From positions 1-32,516 of the forward strand of contig JAGCTF010000195.1 in the NCBI GenBank assembly GCA_017963755.1: DNA of 32,516 nucleotides, written 5' to 3'. This DNA comes from Clostridia bacterium. Lineage in GTDB: Bacteria > Bacillota > Clostridia > UBA1212 > UBA1255. The position numbers were made by a program, and so were the translations under genes. The notes beneath the pieces were generated by a model. The model was not told where the DNA came from, did no database searches, and saw nothing but the letters and a program-made list of their open reading frames with translations. Below, in pieces: positions 15,704-23,439 of this stretch. How positions within the stretch are numbered: position 1 is the first letter of the stretch; each line of letters begins with the position of its first letter.

Positions 15704-16104
15704 CGTATATGCTTGACACGAATATCTGCATCTATGCTATAAAGAACAAGCCCCGGCAGGTTTTCGATTTAATTAAAGATAATATAGGCAACGGCCTTTG
15801 CATTTCTTCGATTACTTTAGCCGAACTTGAATATGGGGTCGAAAAAAGTATGTATCCCGAAAAAAACCGTTCTGCCCTGCTGCAGTTTCTGTCTATTCTG
15901 AACGTTTTGCCGTTTGACGACAACGCTGCTGTTGAATACGGTATTATTTGCGCCTCACTTCAACGCAAAGGCACTCCGATCGGAACAATGGATATGTTGA
16001 TCGCCGCACATGCTAAAGCAGCTGATCTGATCCTTGTAACTAACAACACGCGTGAGTTTGAACGTGTTGAGAACATTCGCCTGGAGAACTGGGCACAAGC
16101 ATAA
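15700..16104 (+). CDS. vapC: Type II toxin, PIN-domain ribonuclease VapC
   Basis: A 134-residue PIN-domain endoribonuclease. Acidic metal-binding residues are in place: Asp6 (YMLDTNICIYAIK), Glu42 (SSITLAELEYG) and Asp98 (IGTMDMLIAAHA), and the C-terminal TNNTREF motif follows. VapC toxins cut tRNA or rRNA and halt translation when the antitoxin is degraded. The toxin appears intact, without frameshift. Its stop codon overlaps the T-tract of the terminator that serves the convergent guaA gene. Confidence 0.94.
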   Translation: MTYMLDTNICIYAIKNKPRQVFDLIKDNIGNGLCISSITLAELEYGVEKSMYPEKNRSALLQFLSILNVLPFDDNAAVEYGIICASLQRKGTPIGTMDMLIAAHAKAADLILVTNNTREFERVENIRLENWAQA

Positions 16105-16147
16105 AAATCACCCGGGATCCTGCCTGTTTGAAGCAGTTCCCGGGCGA
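16103..16147 (-). terminator. Intrinsic terminator of guaA operon
   Basis: Read on the minus strand, CCCGGGA pairs with TCCCGGG, extended by ATC/GAT outside and CTGC/GCAG inside around a loop, and is followed by TTTTTA. It lies 28 bases after the guaA stop. On the plus strand the same stem follows vapC but without an adjacent T-run, so it is mainly the guaA terminator. Confidence 0.85.
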
Positions 16148-16175
16148 TACGTGCCGGTTAATTATATTTGGAATT

Positions 16176-17147
16176 TTACTCCCATTCGATCGTAGAAACA
16201 GGCTTCTCCGAGATGTCCCAGAGCACGCGGTTCACGCCCGGAACGGTGGCAATGATACGGTCGCGGATCGTTGTCAGCGTCTTAAACGGTATCTCAGGCA
16301 CGGTAGCTGTGACGGCGTCAACAGTATTGACCGCGCGGATCACGACTGCCCAGCCCATATAGCGCTTGCTGTCTTTTATTCCCGTAGACTGGAAATCAGG
16401 GATCGCGCAGAAGTATTGCCACGGACGCTCGGGGAGCTTCTCGATCTCTTCCCTTACGATCGCATCAGCCTCGCGCAGAGACTCCAGGCGGTCGCGCGTG
16501 ATCGCACCCACGCACCTGACGCCGAGGCCGGGGCCCGGGAACGGCTGGCGGTAGACCATATTATCCGGAAGTCCGAGAGCTTTGCCCACTACGCGGACCT
16601 CGTCTTTATACAGGAATTTCACGGGTTCGACGAGCTCGAAATCAAGCTCCGGAGGCAGGCCGCCGACGTTGTGGTGCGCCTTAACGCCTTTGCTCTCCAA
16701 AATGTCGGGGTATATCGTGCCCTGTCCGAGGAAGCGGATGCCGTCAAGCTTAGCAGCTTCTTCTGCGAAGACGTCAATGAATTCTTTTCCGATGATCTTG
16801 CGCTTCGTTTCGGGATCCGACACTCCGGCAAGTTTATCCAGGAAGCGGTCTACGGCGTCAACGTATATCAGGTTCGCGTCCATTTCTTCGCGGAATACCC
16901 GGATGACCTGCTCCGGCTCCCCTTTTCTCAGAAGACCGTGGTTAACGTGGACGCATACGAGATTTTTACCGATCGCTTTGATGAGCAGCGCAGCCACTAC
17001 CGAAGAGTCAACGCCTCCCGACAGTGCGAGCAGCACTTTTCCGTCGCCGATCTGGGTGCGGAGTGCTTTTATCTGCTCTTCGATAAAAGCATTTGCAAGT
17101 GTTTCATTTGTGATCCTTTTCAGTGATTCAGGTCTGATATCGCTCAT
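16176..17147 (-). CDS. guaA: GMP synthase, ATP-pyrophosphatase part only (no glutaminase domain)
   Basis: A 323-residue protein matching the C-terminal two-thirds of GuaA, which aminates XMP to GMP with ATP. The PP-loop SGGVDSSV is at about residues 44-51, followed by HVNHGLLRKGE, LGQGTIYPDILES, the QPFPGPGLGVR region and a C-terminal dimerisation domain ending STIEWE. The class I glutaminase domain (about 190 residues) that precedes it in ordinary bacterial GuaA is absent: the ATG has its own AAAGGAG site and the 74 bases upstream are repeats. This is the archaeal-style GuaAb arrangement, where a separate GuaAa subunit supplies ammonia. No such subunit is in the window, so the enzyme depends on one elsewhere or on free ammonia. 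It has its own downstream terminator. Confidence 0.94.
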   Translation of the reverse strand: MSDIRPESLKRITNETLANAFIEEQIKALRTQIGDGKVLLALSGGVDSSVVAALLIKAIGKNLVCVHVNHGLLRKGEPEQVIRVFREEMDANLIYVDAVDRFLDKLAGVSDPETKRKIIGKEFIDVFAEEAAKLDGIRFLGQGTIYPDILESKGVKAHHNVGGLPPELDFELVEPVKFLYKDEVRVVGKALGLPDNMVYRQPFPGPGLGVRCVGAITRDRLESLREADAIVREEIEKLPERPWQYFCAIPDFQSTGIKDSKRYMGWAVVIRAVNTVDAVTATVPEIPFKTLTTIRDRIIATVPGVNRVLWDISEKPVSTIEWE

Positions 17148-17160
17148 GATTTGCTCCTTT

Positions 17161-17204
17161 CAATAGCCATTCAATAGCCTTTCAATAGCCTTTCAATAGC
17201 CTTT
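17161..17204. repeat. Tandem 11-bp repeat x 4 before guaA
   Basis: Four head-to-tail copies of CAATAGCCTTT (the first with ATT for TTT) fill the gap between the CofE-like gene and guaA. On the coding (minus) strand each unit reads AAAGGCTATTG, so every copy offers a weak AAAGG ribosome-site-like core, the last leading into the true AAAGGAGC of guaA. Copy-number changes here could alter guaA translation. Confidence 0.85.
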
Positions 17205-17221
17205 ATGCAGAATGGCGCGTA

Positions 17222-18421
17222 TTAAGAATTCGTGTAGTTGTCGAAGTATCCCTGGACAAGCACGACCGGAGTGCCTTTATCTCCCGAGCCGCTGGTGAGG
17301 TCGCACAGTGAACCGATAAGGTCGGTGAGGCGGCGGGGCGTGGTGCCCTGGGAAGCCATATTGCCGACGAGGTTGCTCTGCTTTGCTTTGATGGAGCGCG
17401 AGATCGCCTCTTTAAGCGCGTCGCCGGAAAGGTCCTTATAATCGTTGTCAGCGAGATACTTAAGCTTCAGTTCGTTCGGAGTGCCTTCGAGTCCGTCGGT
17501 ATAAAAAGGAGAAACGACCGGATCAGCGAGTTCCCAGATCTTGCCCTTCGGGTCTTTGAACGCGCCGTCGCCGTAGACCATTACTTCAACGTGCTTTCCC
17601 GTAGCGTTTTTCATGAGCGCCTGGATCTCTTCAACAAGCCCCTGTGCAGCTCTCGGGAAGAGTTTGACCTTGTTTTCCGTAGATTTATTCGAGCCAAGAA
17701 GGCCGTAATTTTCGTTGAATCCGCTGCCGTTTACGCTTTCGTTGAGTATGTCGTCGAGGCCGAGCACTATCCTGCCGCCTGCCGCTTTTAAGATGCGCTT
17801 GGTGCGCGCTCTCGTGTGGATGTCGCATGCCAGAACGCAGTCGGTGTAGTTCAGAATGGTGCGCGGCTGATTAGCGAAAATGATCTCGACTTCCGCGCCC
17901 TCTTCGCGAATAAGATTACCGTAATACTCGACGTAATCCACACCGGTAAACTCATGTTTATTTACACCGAACAGTTCGCGGTAGCGCTCGAGCGTCAGCA
18001 CGTCGGAATAAGGATTGACGCCCGCCGCGTCGATCTTATCGAGGCTCACGAGCTCGTTGCCCACTTCATCCGAAGGGTAGTTGAGCATGAGTACTATCTT
18101 CGAAGCGCCCCTCGCGATGCCGCGCAGGCAGATCGCAAAACGGTTGCGCGAAAGGATCGGATTTATGACTCCCACCGTTCCTCCGCCGAACTTTTTCCTG
18201 ACGTCCACGGCAATGTCGTCAACGCTCGCGTAGTTGCCCTGGCTCCTGGCCACGATCGATTCCGTGATGGCAATAACGTCGCGGTCCCTGATCTCAAATC
18301 CTTCGCTCTTCGCGGCTTCCAGTACGCTGCCGGCAACTATGCCCGCGAGGTCGTCGCCCTGGCGGATGATGGGAAGTCTGATTCCCCTTGAAACTGTTCC
18401 AACTCTTCTTTCAGTGCTCAT
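17222..18421 (-). CDS. Coenzyme F420-0:L-glutamate ligase (CofE) family protein, function uncertain
   Basis: A 399-residue protein resembling the CofE family of GTP-dependent gamma-glutamyl ligases: GIRLPIIRQGDDL at the N-terminus, IRDRDVIAITESIVARSQGNY, and a later MVYGDGAFKDPKGKIWELADP segment. It is longer than the roughly 250-residue archaeal CofE. No other F420 genes are here, and the gene is translationally coupled (ATGA overlap) to dapL and follows dapF, so an amino-acid or peptidoglycan-precursor ligase role is at least as likely as F420 tailing. Conserved metal-site residues cannot be checked by eye alone. Clostridial genomes often carry such a homologue annotated as F420 ligase without F420 synthesis. 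Confidence 0.75.
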   Translation of the reverse strand: MSTERRVGTVSRGIRLPIIRQGDDLAGIVAGSVLEAAKSEGFEIRDRDVIAITESIVARSQGNYASVDDIAVDVRKKFGGGTVGVINPILSRNRFAICLRGIARGASKIVLMLNYPSDEVGNELVSLDKIDAAGVNPYSDVLTLERYRELFGVNKHEFTGVDYVEYYGNLIREEGAEVEIIFANQPRTILNYTDCVLACDIHTRARTKRILKAAGGRIVLGLDDILNESVNGSGFNENYGLLGSNKSTENKVKLFPRAAQGLVEEIQALMKNATGKHVEVMVYGDGAFKDPKGKIWELADPVVSPFYTDGLEGTPNELKLKYLADNDYKDLSGDALKEAISRSIKAKQSNLVGNMASQGTTPRRLTDLIGSLCDLTSGSGDKGTPVVLVQGYFDNYTNS

Positions 18422-19653
18422 ACCAACTTTCCTTTCTTTATCCTTTCGACAGCCCTGAGCGTATTTTCCCTGCTGCCGAATCCGGTCAATCTGAAATATC
18501 CTGCTCCGGAAGGGCCGAAGCCGCTGCCGGGTGTTCCTACTATGTTAAGTTTCGTGAGGAGGTAGTCAAAAAATTCCCACGAGCTCATGCCGTCGATCGT
18601 TTTAAGCCATACGTACGGCGAGTTCACGCCTCCCCACACGCTGAAGCCCGCTTTTTCGAGCCCCGTGCGTATGATCTTCGCGTTCTCAAGGTAATAATCC
18701 ACGAGTGCGCGCGTCTCTTTTTCTCCTTCTTCCGTATATACGCTGTCGGCGGCGAGCTGAACGATATACGGAGTTCCGTTGAATTTTGTATTGTGCCTGC
18801 GGTTCCAGAGAGAGTTCAGCGAAACGCCTCCCACTTTAAGTGAGCGCGGAATGACTGTGTAGCTGCATCTGAGCCCCGTGAAGCCCGCGTTTTTCGAGAA
18901 GCTCCTGAATTCTATCGAGCAGTTCTCCGCGCCCGGGATCTCGAAGATGCTGTGCGGGATCTCCGGATCGGTGATATACGCTTCGTACGCGGCGTCGAAA
19001 AGAATGACCGAACCGTTCTCAAGCGCGTAATCCACCCACGCTTTAAGCTGAGCGCGAGTCGCCACCGTACCTGTCGGATTGTTCGGGAAGCACAGATATA
19101 TGAGATCGGGAGCATCGGCGCCTTTAAGATCAGGAACGTCAGGGACAAAGCCGTTGTCCTCGTTACCGGGAACGTAAATAAGGCGGTCCCACTTGCCCGT
19201 AGCAGCATCGTAGTTCCCCGCTCTGCCGGCCATCGCGTTGGTGTCAATATAAACCGGGTACACCGGATCGCACACCGCCACTTTATTATCAAGTCCGAAT
19301 ATGTCTCCTATATTACCGGTGTCGCTCTTCGCTCCGTCGCCGATAAATATATCGTCCGGCTCGATCTTTATACCCCTGTCGCCATAGTCGCGTTTTGCAA
19401 TACTTTCCCTTAAGAAAGCGTAGCCCTGCTCGGGGCCGTAGCCTCTGAACGTCTCAGCGCGGCTCATCTCGTCAACGCCTTTATGAAGGGCACTTATCGC
19501 AGAAGGCGTAAGCGGGAGCGTTACGTCGCCTATTCCGAGCGATATGAGCTGAGCCTCCGGATGTGCTTCTACGTATGCCTTCCTGCGCTTTGCAACTTCG
19601 CTGAACAGATAGCTTCCCGGGAGTTTTAAGAAATTTTCGTTGATCCTTGCCAT
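18418..19653 (-). CDS. dapL: LL-diaminopimelate aminotransferase
   Basis: A 411-residue PLP enzyme that converts tetrahydrodipicolinate and glutamate directly to LL-diaminopimelate, the short route to lysine and peptidoglycan. The start MARINENFLKLPGSYLF is the typical DapL start, with GGAAGG just before the ATG at 19651-19653; the longer frame to 19710 overlaps dapF and lacks family similarity. Other family blocks are SLGIGDVTLPL, FIGDGAKSDTGNI, YLCFPNNPTGT and the PLP-lysine motif SFSKNAGFTGLR. It is 23 bases after dapF, its pathway successor enzyme, and overlaps the CofE-like gene by four bases. Confidence 0.96.
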   Translation of the reverse strand: MARINENFLKLPGSYLFSEVAKRRKAYVEAHPEAQLISLGIGDVTLPLTPSAISALHKGVDEMSRAETFRGYGPEQGYAFLRESIAKRDYGDRGIKIEPDDIFIGDGAKSDTGNIGDIFGLDNKVAVCDPVYPVYIDTNAMAGRAGNYDAATGKWDRLIYVPGNEDNGFVPDVPDLKGADAPDLIYLCFPNNPTGTVATRAQLKAWVDYALENGSVILFDAAYEAYITDPEIPHSIFEIPGAENCSIEFRSFSKNAGFTGLRCSYTVIPRSLKVGGVSLNSLWNRRHNTKFNGTPYIVQLAADSVYTEEGEKETRALVDYYLENAKIIRTGLEKAGFSVWGGVNSPYVWLKTIDGMSSWEFFDYLLTKLNIVGTPGSGFGPSGAGYFRLTGFGSRENTLRAVERIKKGKLV

Positions 19654-19676
19654 GTTACCTTCCTGCCTTTTCCCTG

Positions 19677-20507
19677 TTATTCCTCTTTTGCGCTCTGATG
19701 ATTCGCGCATCCTGAAATATCATAATTCTTTATGTCAAAAACGTACGTCGCGCTGCCTGTCATAAACAGGTGGTCCGTCTCCGGATCCCATCTGATATTA
19801 AGCGTTCCGCCGTCAAGTTTTACGTTTACGTTCCTTTCGCAAAGTCCGAGGTACGCCGCCGCGGCAGCGCTCGCCGTCGCACCTGTACCGCACGCCAGCG
19901 TTATCCCGGAGCCGCGTTCCCAGACGCGCATACGCATATTGTTTCTGTCGTGAACGGTGACAAATTCCACGTTCGTGCGGTCAGGAAATTCAGCCAGATT
20001 TTCTACCACAGGTCCGAGCACCGCCGGATCCGTTCCGTCCGCGTCGTCAACGAAGAATATGCAGTGAGGGTTTCCGACGTCAACGCATACCGCTCTCATT
20101 TTTCCGGCTCTTACAGTAAGTTCCTTCTCTTCTATGACCGGCCTGCCCATATCTACAGTCGCGCCGGTGCATATCCCGTCTTCGACAACGAGATCGAGTT
20201 CTCTCAGCCCGCTTTTCGTCTCGACCGTAAGATGCGGTTTTGTAACGTATCCGCTGTCGTACATGAATTTACCGACGCAGCGTATGCCGTTTCCGCACAT
20301 ACCCCCTTCGGAACCGTCCTGGTTATACATTCTCATACGGCAGTCTGCGATCTTCGAGGGACAGATCATTATGAGGCCGTCGCCTCCGACGCCGAAATGT
20401 CTGTCTGAAATACGCACAGCAAGCGCCCCGGGGTCGCCGACAGTTTCATTCATACAATCCGCGTAAACGTAATCGTTACCGATACCGTGCATTTTAAACA
20501 ATCTCAT
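19677..20507 (-). CDS. dapF: Diaminopimelate epimerase
   Basis: A 276-residue cofactor-free epimerase that interconverts LL- and meso-diaminopimelate. The two catalytic cysteines are present: Cys71 in GGMCGNGIRCVG and Cys206 in LACGTGATAS. The N-terminus MHGIGNDYVYAD is also typical. GGGAGG precedes the ATG by eight bases. It sits between the transglutaminase-like lipoprotein gene (21-base gap) and dapL, giving a cell-wall/lysine operon. Confidence 0.97.
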   Translation of the reverse strand: MRLFKMHGIGNDYVYADCMNETVGDPGALAVRISDRHFGVGGDGLIMICPSKIADCRMRMYNQDGSEGGMCGNGIRCVGKFMYDSGYVTKPHLTVETKSGLRELDLVVEDGICTGATVDMGRPVIEEKELTVRAGKMRAVCVDVGNPHCIFFVDDADGTDPAVLGPVVENLAEFPDRTNVEFVTVHDRNNMRMRVWERGSGITLACGTGATASAAAAAYLGLCERNVNVKLDGGTLNIRWDPETDHLFMTGSATYVFDIKNYDISGCANHQSAKEE

Positions 20508-20528
20508 TGACCGCGCCTCCCCTTAAAA

Positions 20529-21359
20529 TCATTCGATGTAATCGTTCTCTGGCGTTTCAGGCCACACGCCTGCCTGCCAGGTAATACCGTTGCCCGAAGT
20601 AGCGACGTCGCTGCTTTTTTCCGCATCTGTCATAAGCATCTGATGATGGAGCGGATCGAAATGATACCAGCCCTGATCAGTTTTTACGATCGTCCAGTAA
20701 TGCAGCGCTTCGTCTGCCGCTCTGTAGCCGTGTATCACGTACGCTTCGTATCCGGCCGCTCTTAGTAAATAACACGTGAGCGACGCATAATGATAACATA
20801 CTCCGTGCCCTTTTTGAAGCATATATTGAGCGAGTTCGAGATAGCCCGGAAATTCGGTGATCATATCGTCGTAATCGTAGAAGAAAAACGGAGTGCCTGC
20901 GGAACCGTTATTCATTATGCTGTATATTTTGCGGTAGATATTATCGCCTCTTGCGCGGTTAAGGACAGACGTGAGTTTCGCCCTGAAATCGTCAGGCATA
21001 GGATAATTCTCCGGTGACATCGGATCGTACGGCGTGTCAGGTATCGGAGAAACGACAGGTTCAGGGCCGCGTGTGATATCAGGCGAGCCTGAATTATCCG
21101 GACCCGGTGTCCGGCTGTCAATTTTTCCCGTATATTCGGCCTGATCCGACGGGCGCGGGGTGAATGACGCGCCGGCAATATCTGTCGGGCCGTCGAAAAA
21201 ATCTATTGGGATAATATGGCACGCGGTCAATAAAGACAGGAGGATGAGCGCCGTGAGTGCGCAAAAGCACACCTTGCGGCATATGCTGTGTTTATCTGCC
21301 GCCTTTGAGCGACGGTTTGCGGTTGTTTTATTCGAATAACAATTGCTCTTTTTGAACAT
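20529..21359 (-). CDS. Transglutaminase-like lipoprotein
   Basis: A 276-residue exported protein. A basic N-terminus, a hydrophobic core (residues 32-45) and lipobox LLTAC place the lipidated Cys at 47. A Pro/Asp/Ser-rich linker (about 65-120) leads to a transglutaminase-core domain with a plausible Cys-His-Asp triad: Cys188 (GHGVCYHYASL), His220 (ALHYWTIV) and Asp235 (WYHFDPL). Bacterial proteins of this superfamily act as cysteine proteases or transglutaminases at the envelope. It is the first gene of the dapF-dapL operon, so a cell-wall role is attractive but inferred. It has its own promoter and GGGAGGG ribosome site. Confidence 0.82.
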   Translation of the reverse strand: MFKKSNCYSNKTTANRRSKAADKHSICRKVCFCALTALILLSLLTACHIIPIDFFDGPTDIAGASFTPRPSDQAEYTGKIDSRTPGPDNSGSPDITRGPEPVVSPIPDTPYDPMSPENYPMPDDFRAKLTSVLNRARGDNIYRKIYSIMNNGSAGTPFFFYDYDDMITEFPGYLELAQYMLQKGHGVCYHYASLTCYLLRAAGYEAYVIHGYRAADEALHYWTIVKTDQGWYHFDPLHHQMLMTDAEKSSDVATSGNGITWQAGVWPETPENDYIE

Positions 21360-21386
21360 TCAGCGTACCCTCCCGGTACGTCCGAA

Positions 21387-21415
21387 ATTTTAGCACAAGC
21401 GCTGAGCGGAATCAA
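21387..21415 (-). promoter_or_regulatory. Promoter of transglutaminase-dapF-dapL operon
   Basis: TTGATT (21410-21415) and TAAAAT (21387-21392) on the minus strand with a 17-base spacer; the -10 is extended by TGC. It begins just after the NUDIX gene ends. Confidence 0.72.
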
Positions 21416-21434
21416 TGAAAAAATAGTCCGCGAG

Positions 21435-21908
21435 CTATATTTCGATCGCTGCGCCGTTCACGTACGCGCGCTCCAGCCTGTCACCGCAGTATTCGAGTTT
21501 CATCAAAAAGAAAGGAGCGTCATCTGAGAGCAGTTTCAGGAAAAGCCTGTCCCCTTCCCATAGATTGAGGCTCCCTATCTGCTCTTTCGGTATCCAGCGA
21601 AGTTCGCCCTCGTCACATACGGTATTTAGAGCACCTTCAAACCGATCCGAAGTGAAGAGAAACATCTGCTCTGTTTCATATTTATCTGAAACGAAAGTGA
21701 CTATGCCGCGAATTTTAGGCAAAACGAGTCTCAGCCCGGTCTCCTCCAGCGTCTCACGCACTACGCAGTCATCGGGGCTCTCGTTTTCGAGGAACTTACC
21801 GCCTACGCCGATCCATTTGCCTCCGTTTGCGTCGATCTTCTTCTTGTTACGGTACAGCATCAGATAGCTGCCGTCTTTCTCAATATAGCAAAGCGTGCTG
21901 TTGACCAA
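21435..21908 (-). CDS. NUDIX hydrolase (8-oxo-dGTP diphosphatase/MutT-like)
   Basis: A 157-residue NUDIX protein. The box GGKFLENESPDD then CVVRETLEETG (36-58) fits GX5EX7REUXEEXGU exactly, so divalent-metal pyrophosphohydrolase activity is expected. The N-terminus (TLCYIEKDGSYLMLYR) resembles the clostridial 8-oxo-dGTP diphosphatase group; the real substrate could be another nucleoside diphosphate derivative. The likely start is a TTG at 21906-21908, ten bases after GGGGAGG; no better ATG is in frame. It lies 29 bases downstream of the aldo/keto reductase gene and may share its transcript. Confidence 0.88.
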   Translation of the reverse strand: MVNSTLCYIEKDGSYLMLYRNKKKIDANGGKWIGVGGKFLENESPDDCVVRETLEETGLRLVLPKIRGIVTFVSDKYETEQMFLFTSDRFEGALNTVCDEGELRWIPKEQIGSLNLWEGDRLFLKLLSDDAPFFLMKLEYCGDRLERAYVNGAAIEI

Positions 21909-21937
21909 AATAGCGCATCCTCCCCGCGGCCGGAGCC

Positions 21938-23077
21938 TCAGTTCTTCTTCTCGAATGTTTCCGCAACCTGTTCAAGGTACCTGCGGATCTCAAGTTTCTG
22001 CGGGCAGACGCTTTCACACATGCCGCACTGGATGCAGTCGGAAGCCTTGCCGTGGCCGCCTGCGGTCAATACGGTTTTGTACAAGAAGCGCGTGTTCCAG
22101 TTTTTAAAGACTTCGAATGTGTTGAGCGCGGAAAACAGGTCCGGGATAAGTATGTCCTGCGGACAGGAATTATCCGTGACGCAGTAGCGGCAGGTCGTGC
22201 ACGGTATCATATTCAGGCCTTTGAAAATGCCGCAGACCCTCGAAACGGCGTTCATTTCTTCGGCGTCAAGCGCTTTGAAGTCGCACATCGAAGAGATATT
22301 GTCCTCCATCTGTTCCATGTTGCTCATACCGGACAATACCATAGCTACTTTATCGAAACTTCCTGCGAATCTGAGCGCGTAGCTCGCGTTGCTCCCGCCG
22401 CCGAGGGAGCGGAAAATATTGTCCGCCTCCGGAGTGAGGTTTACGAGGCTTCCGCCTTTTACAGGCTCCATAATGATAACGGGCTTGTTATGTTTTTCGC
22501 AGATCTCATACTGCGCGCGGCTCTCGACCGCGGAGTCGTTGTAATCCGCGTAATTGAACTGTATCTGGACCGCTTCGATCTCCGGATGTTCCGTTAAGAT
22601 CATATCGAGCACCTGCGGTTTGTCATGACAAGATATGCCGAAATGCCTGATAAGCCCTTCTTCTTTAAACTTATAAGCAGTCTCATATGCGCGGCATTGC
22701 TTAAATTTCTGGTAATTATGGGCGTTCTGGGCGTGCATCAGGTAGAAATCGAAATAATCAACTCCGCAGGCAGCCAGCTGAGATTCAAAAAGCGGCCTTA
22801 TTTCATCCTCTGATTTAAAATAAGGGTCGGTAAGTTTATCGGTAAGCAGGAAATCGCTTCTTTTATGGCGTTTCGATACGCATTCGCGGATGGCAAGCTC
22901 AGATTTTCCGCCGTGATATCCGTGCGCGGTGTCAAAATAATTGAAGCCGGCGTCAATAAATCTGTCAGCCATCTCACACACCTGTGCAAGATCGATCTCT
23001 CCGTCTTTCATCGGCAGTCTCATGCAGCCGAATCCGAAGTTGCCTTTAATCTCGGGGAAAAATCTGTTTTGTTCCAT
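21938..23077 (-). CDS. Aldo/keto reductase with C-terminal 4Fe-4S ferredoxin domain
   Basis: A 379-residue fusion. Residues 1-280 are an aldo/keto reductase barrel with the usual tetrad visible: Asp49 and Tyr54 (FDTAHGYHGG), Lys81 (TDKL) and His115 (LMHAQ). The C-terminus carries two cysteine sets: Cys293, 296, 299 and 305, and Cys348, 351, 354 and 358, each ending in CP, consistent with two 4Fe-4S clusters. This architecture is common in anaerobes and suggests electron exchange with ferredoxin instead of, or besides, NADPH. AGGAGGG precedes the ATG by five bases. The substrate is unknown. Confidence 0.92.
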   Translation of the reverse strand: MEQNRFFPEIKGNFGFGCMRLPMKDGEIDLAQVCEMADRFIDAGFNYFDTAHGYHGGKSELAIRECVSKRHKRSDFLLTDKLTDPYFKSEDEIRPLFESQLAACGVDYFDFYLMHAQNAHNYQKFKQCRAYETAYKFKEEGLIRHFGISCHDKPQVLDMILTEHPEIEAVQIQFNYADYNDSAVESRAQYEICEKHNKPVIIMEPVKGGSLVNLTPEADNIFRSLGGGSNASYALRFAGSFDKVAMVLSGMSNMEQMEDNISSMCDFKALDAEEMNAVSRVCGIFKGLNMIPCTTCRYCVTDNSCPQDILIPDLFSALNTFEVFKNWNTRFLYKTVLTAGGHGKASDCIQCGMCESVCPQKLEIRRYLEQVAETFEKKN

Positions 23078-23126
23078 GTTGACCCTCCTGATCAGTCTAA
23101 GTTAAGTTGCGGGTTCCGGAATTTTA

Positions 23127-23164
23127 TCAAAAAATAAAATCTCCGTCTGGACAGAGCGGAGATT
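23127..23164 (-). terminator. Terminator of the tRNA operon
   Basis: Minus strand AATCTCCG pairs with CGGAGATT around an 11-base loop, followed by TTATTTTTTG. It lies six bases past the 3' end of tRNA-Arg and before the aldo/keto reductase gene. Confidence 0.9.
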
Positions 23165-23169
23165 AACAG

Positions 23170-23243
<74 letters not shown>

Positions 23244-23250
23244 AAAAGCA

Positions 23251-23321
23251 AGCGGGTGAAGGGAATCGAACCCTCACAATCAGCTTGGAAGGCTGATGTT
23301 CTGCCATTGAACTACACCCGC
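23251..23321 (-). tRNA. tRNA-Gly (UCC)
   Basis: A 71-base cloverleaf on the minus strand with perfect acceptor stem GCGGGTG/CACCCGC, anticodon stem ATCAGC/GCTGAT region with loop CTTCCAA (anticodon TCC), T-loop TTCGATT and discriminator U, as in bacterial tRNA-Gly. No encoded CCA. It is seven bases upstream of tRNA-Arg in the same transcript. Confidence 0.96.
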
Positions 23322-23332
23322 AGGCGAAGCGT

Positions 23333-23361
23333 ATGATACCACAATCAAAATGCCATGTCAA
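23333..23361 (-). promoter_or_regulatory. Promoter of tRNA-Gly/tRNA-Arg operon
   Basis: TTGACA (23356-23361) and TATCAT (23333-23338) on the minus strand with a 17-base spacer, 11 bases upstream of the tRNA-Gly 5' end. Confidence 0.87.
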
Positions 23362-23413
23362 TATTTTTTTTAATCACCAGTCATCATCCGTTTTTCGGGT
23401 TTTCCTACCGTTG

Positions 23414-23439
23414 CCAGTTGCCCGTTACTCTAAACTCTG
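23414..23439. repeat. Second copy of the CCAGTTRCCCGTTACTC/AACTCT repeat, at a gene end
   Basis: The 17-mer at 23414-23430 matches 150-166 at 16 of 17 positions and runs into ACTCTAAACTCTG. The stop codon of the overlapping minus-strand gene (TAG, 23430-23432) lies within it. Confidence 0.65.

Noticed and set aside
17222-18421. Evidence for coenzyme F420 synthesis
   Set aside because: Only a CofE-like family member is present. No cofC, cofD, cofG or cofH homologue is seen, so no pathway claim is made.
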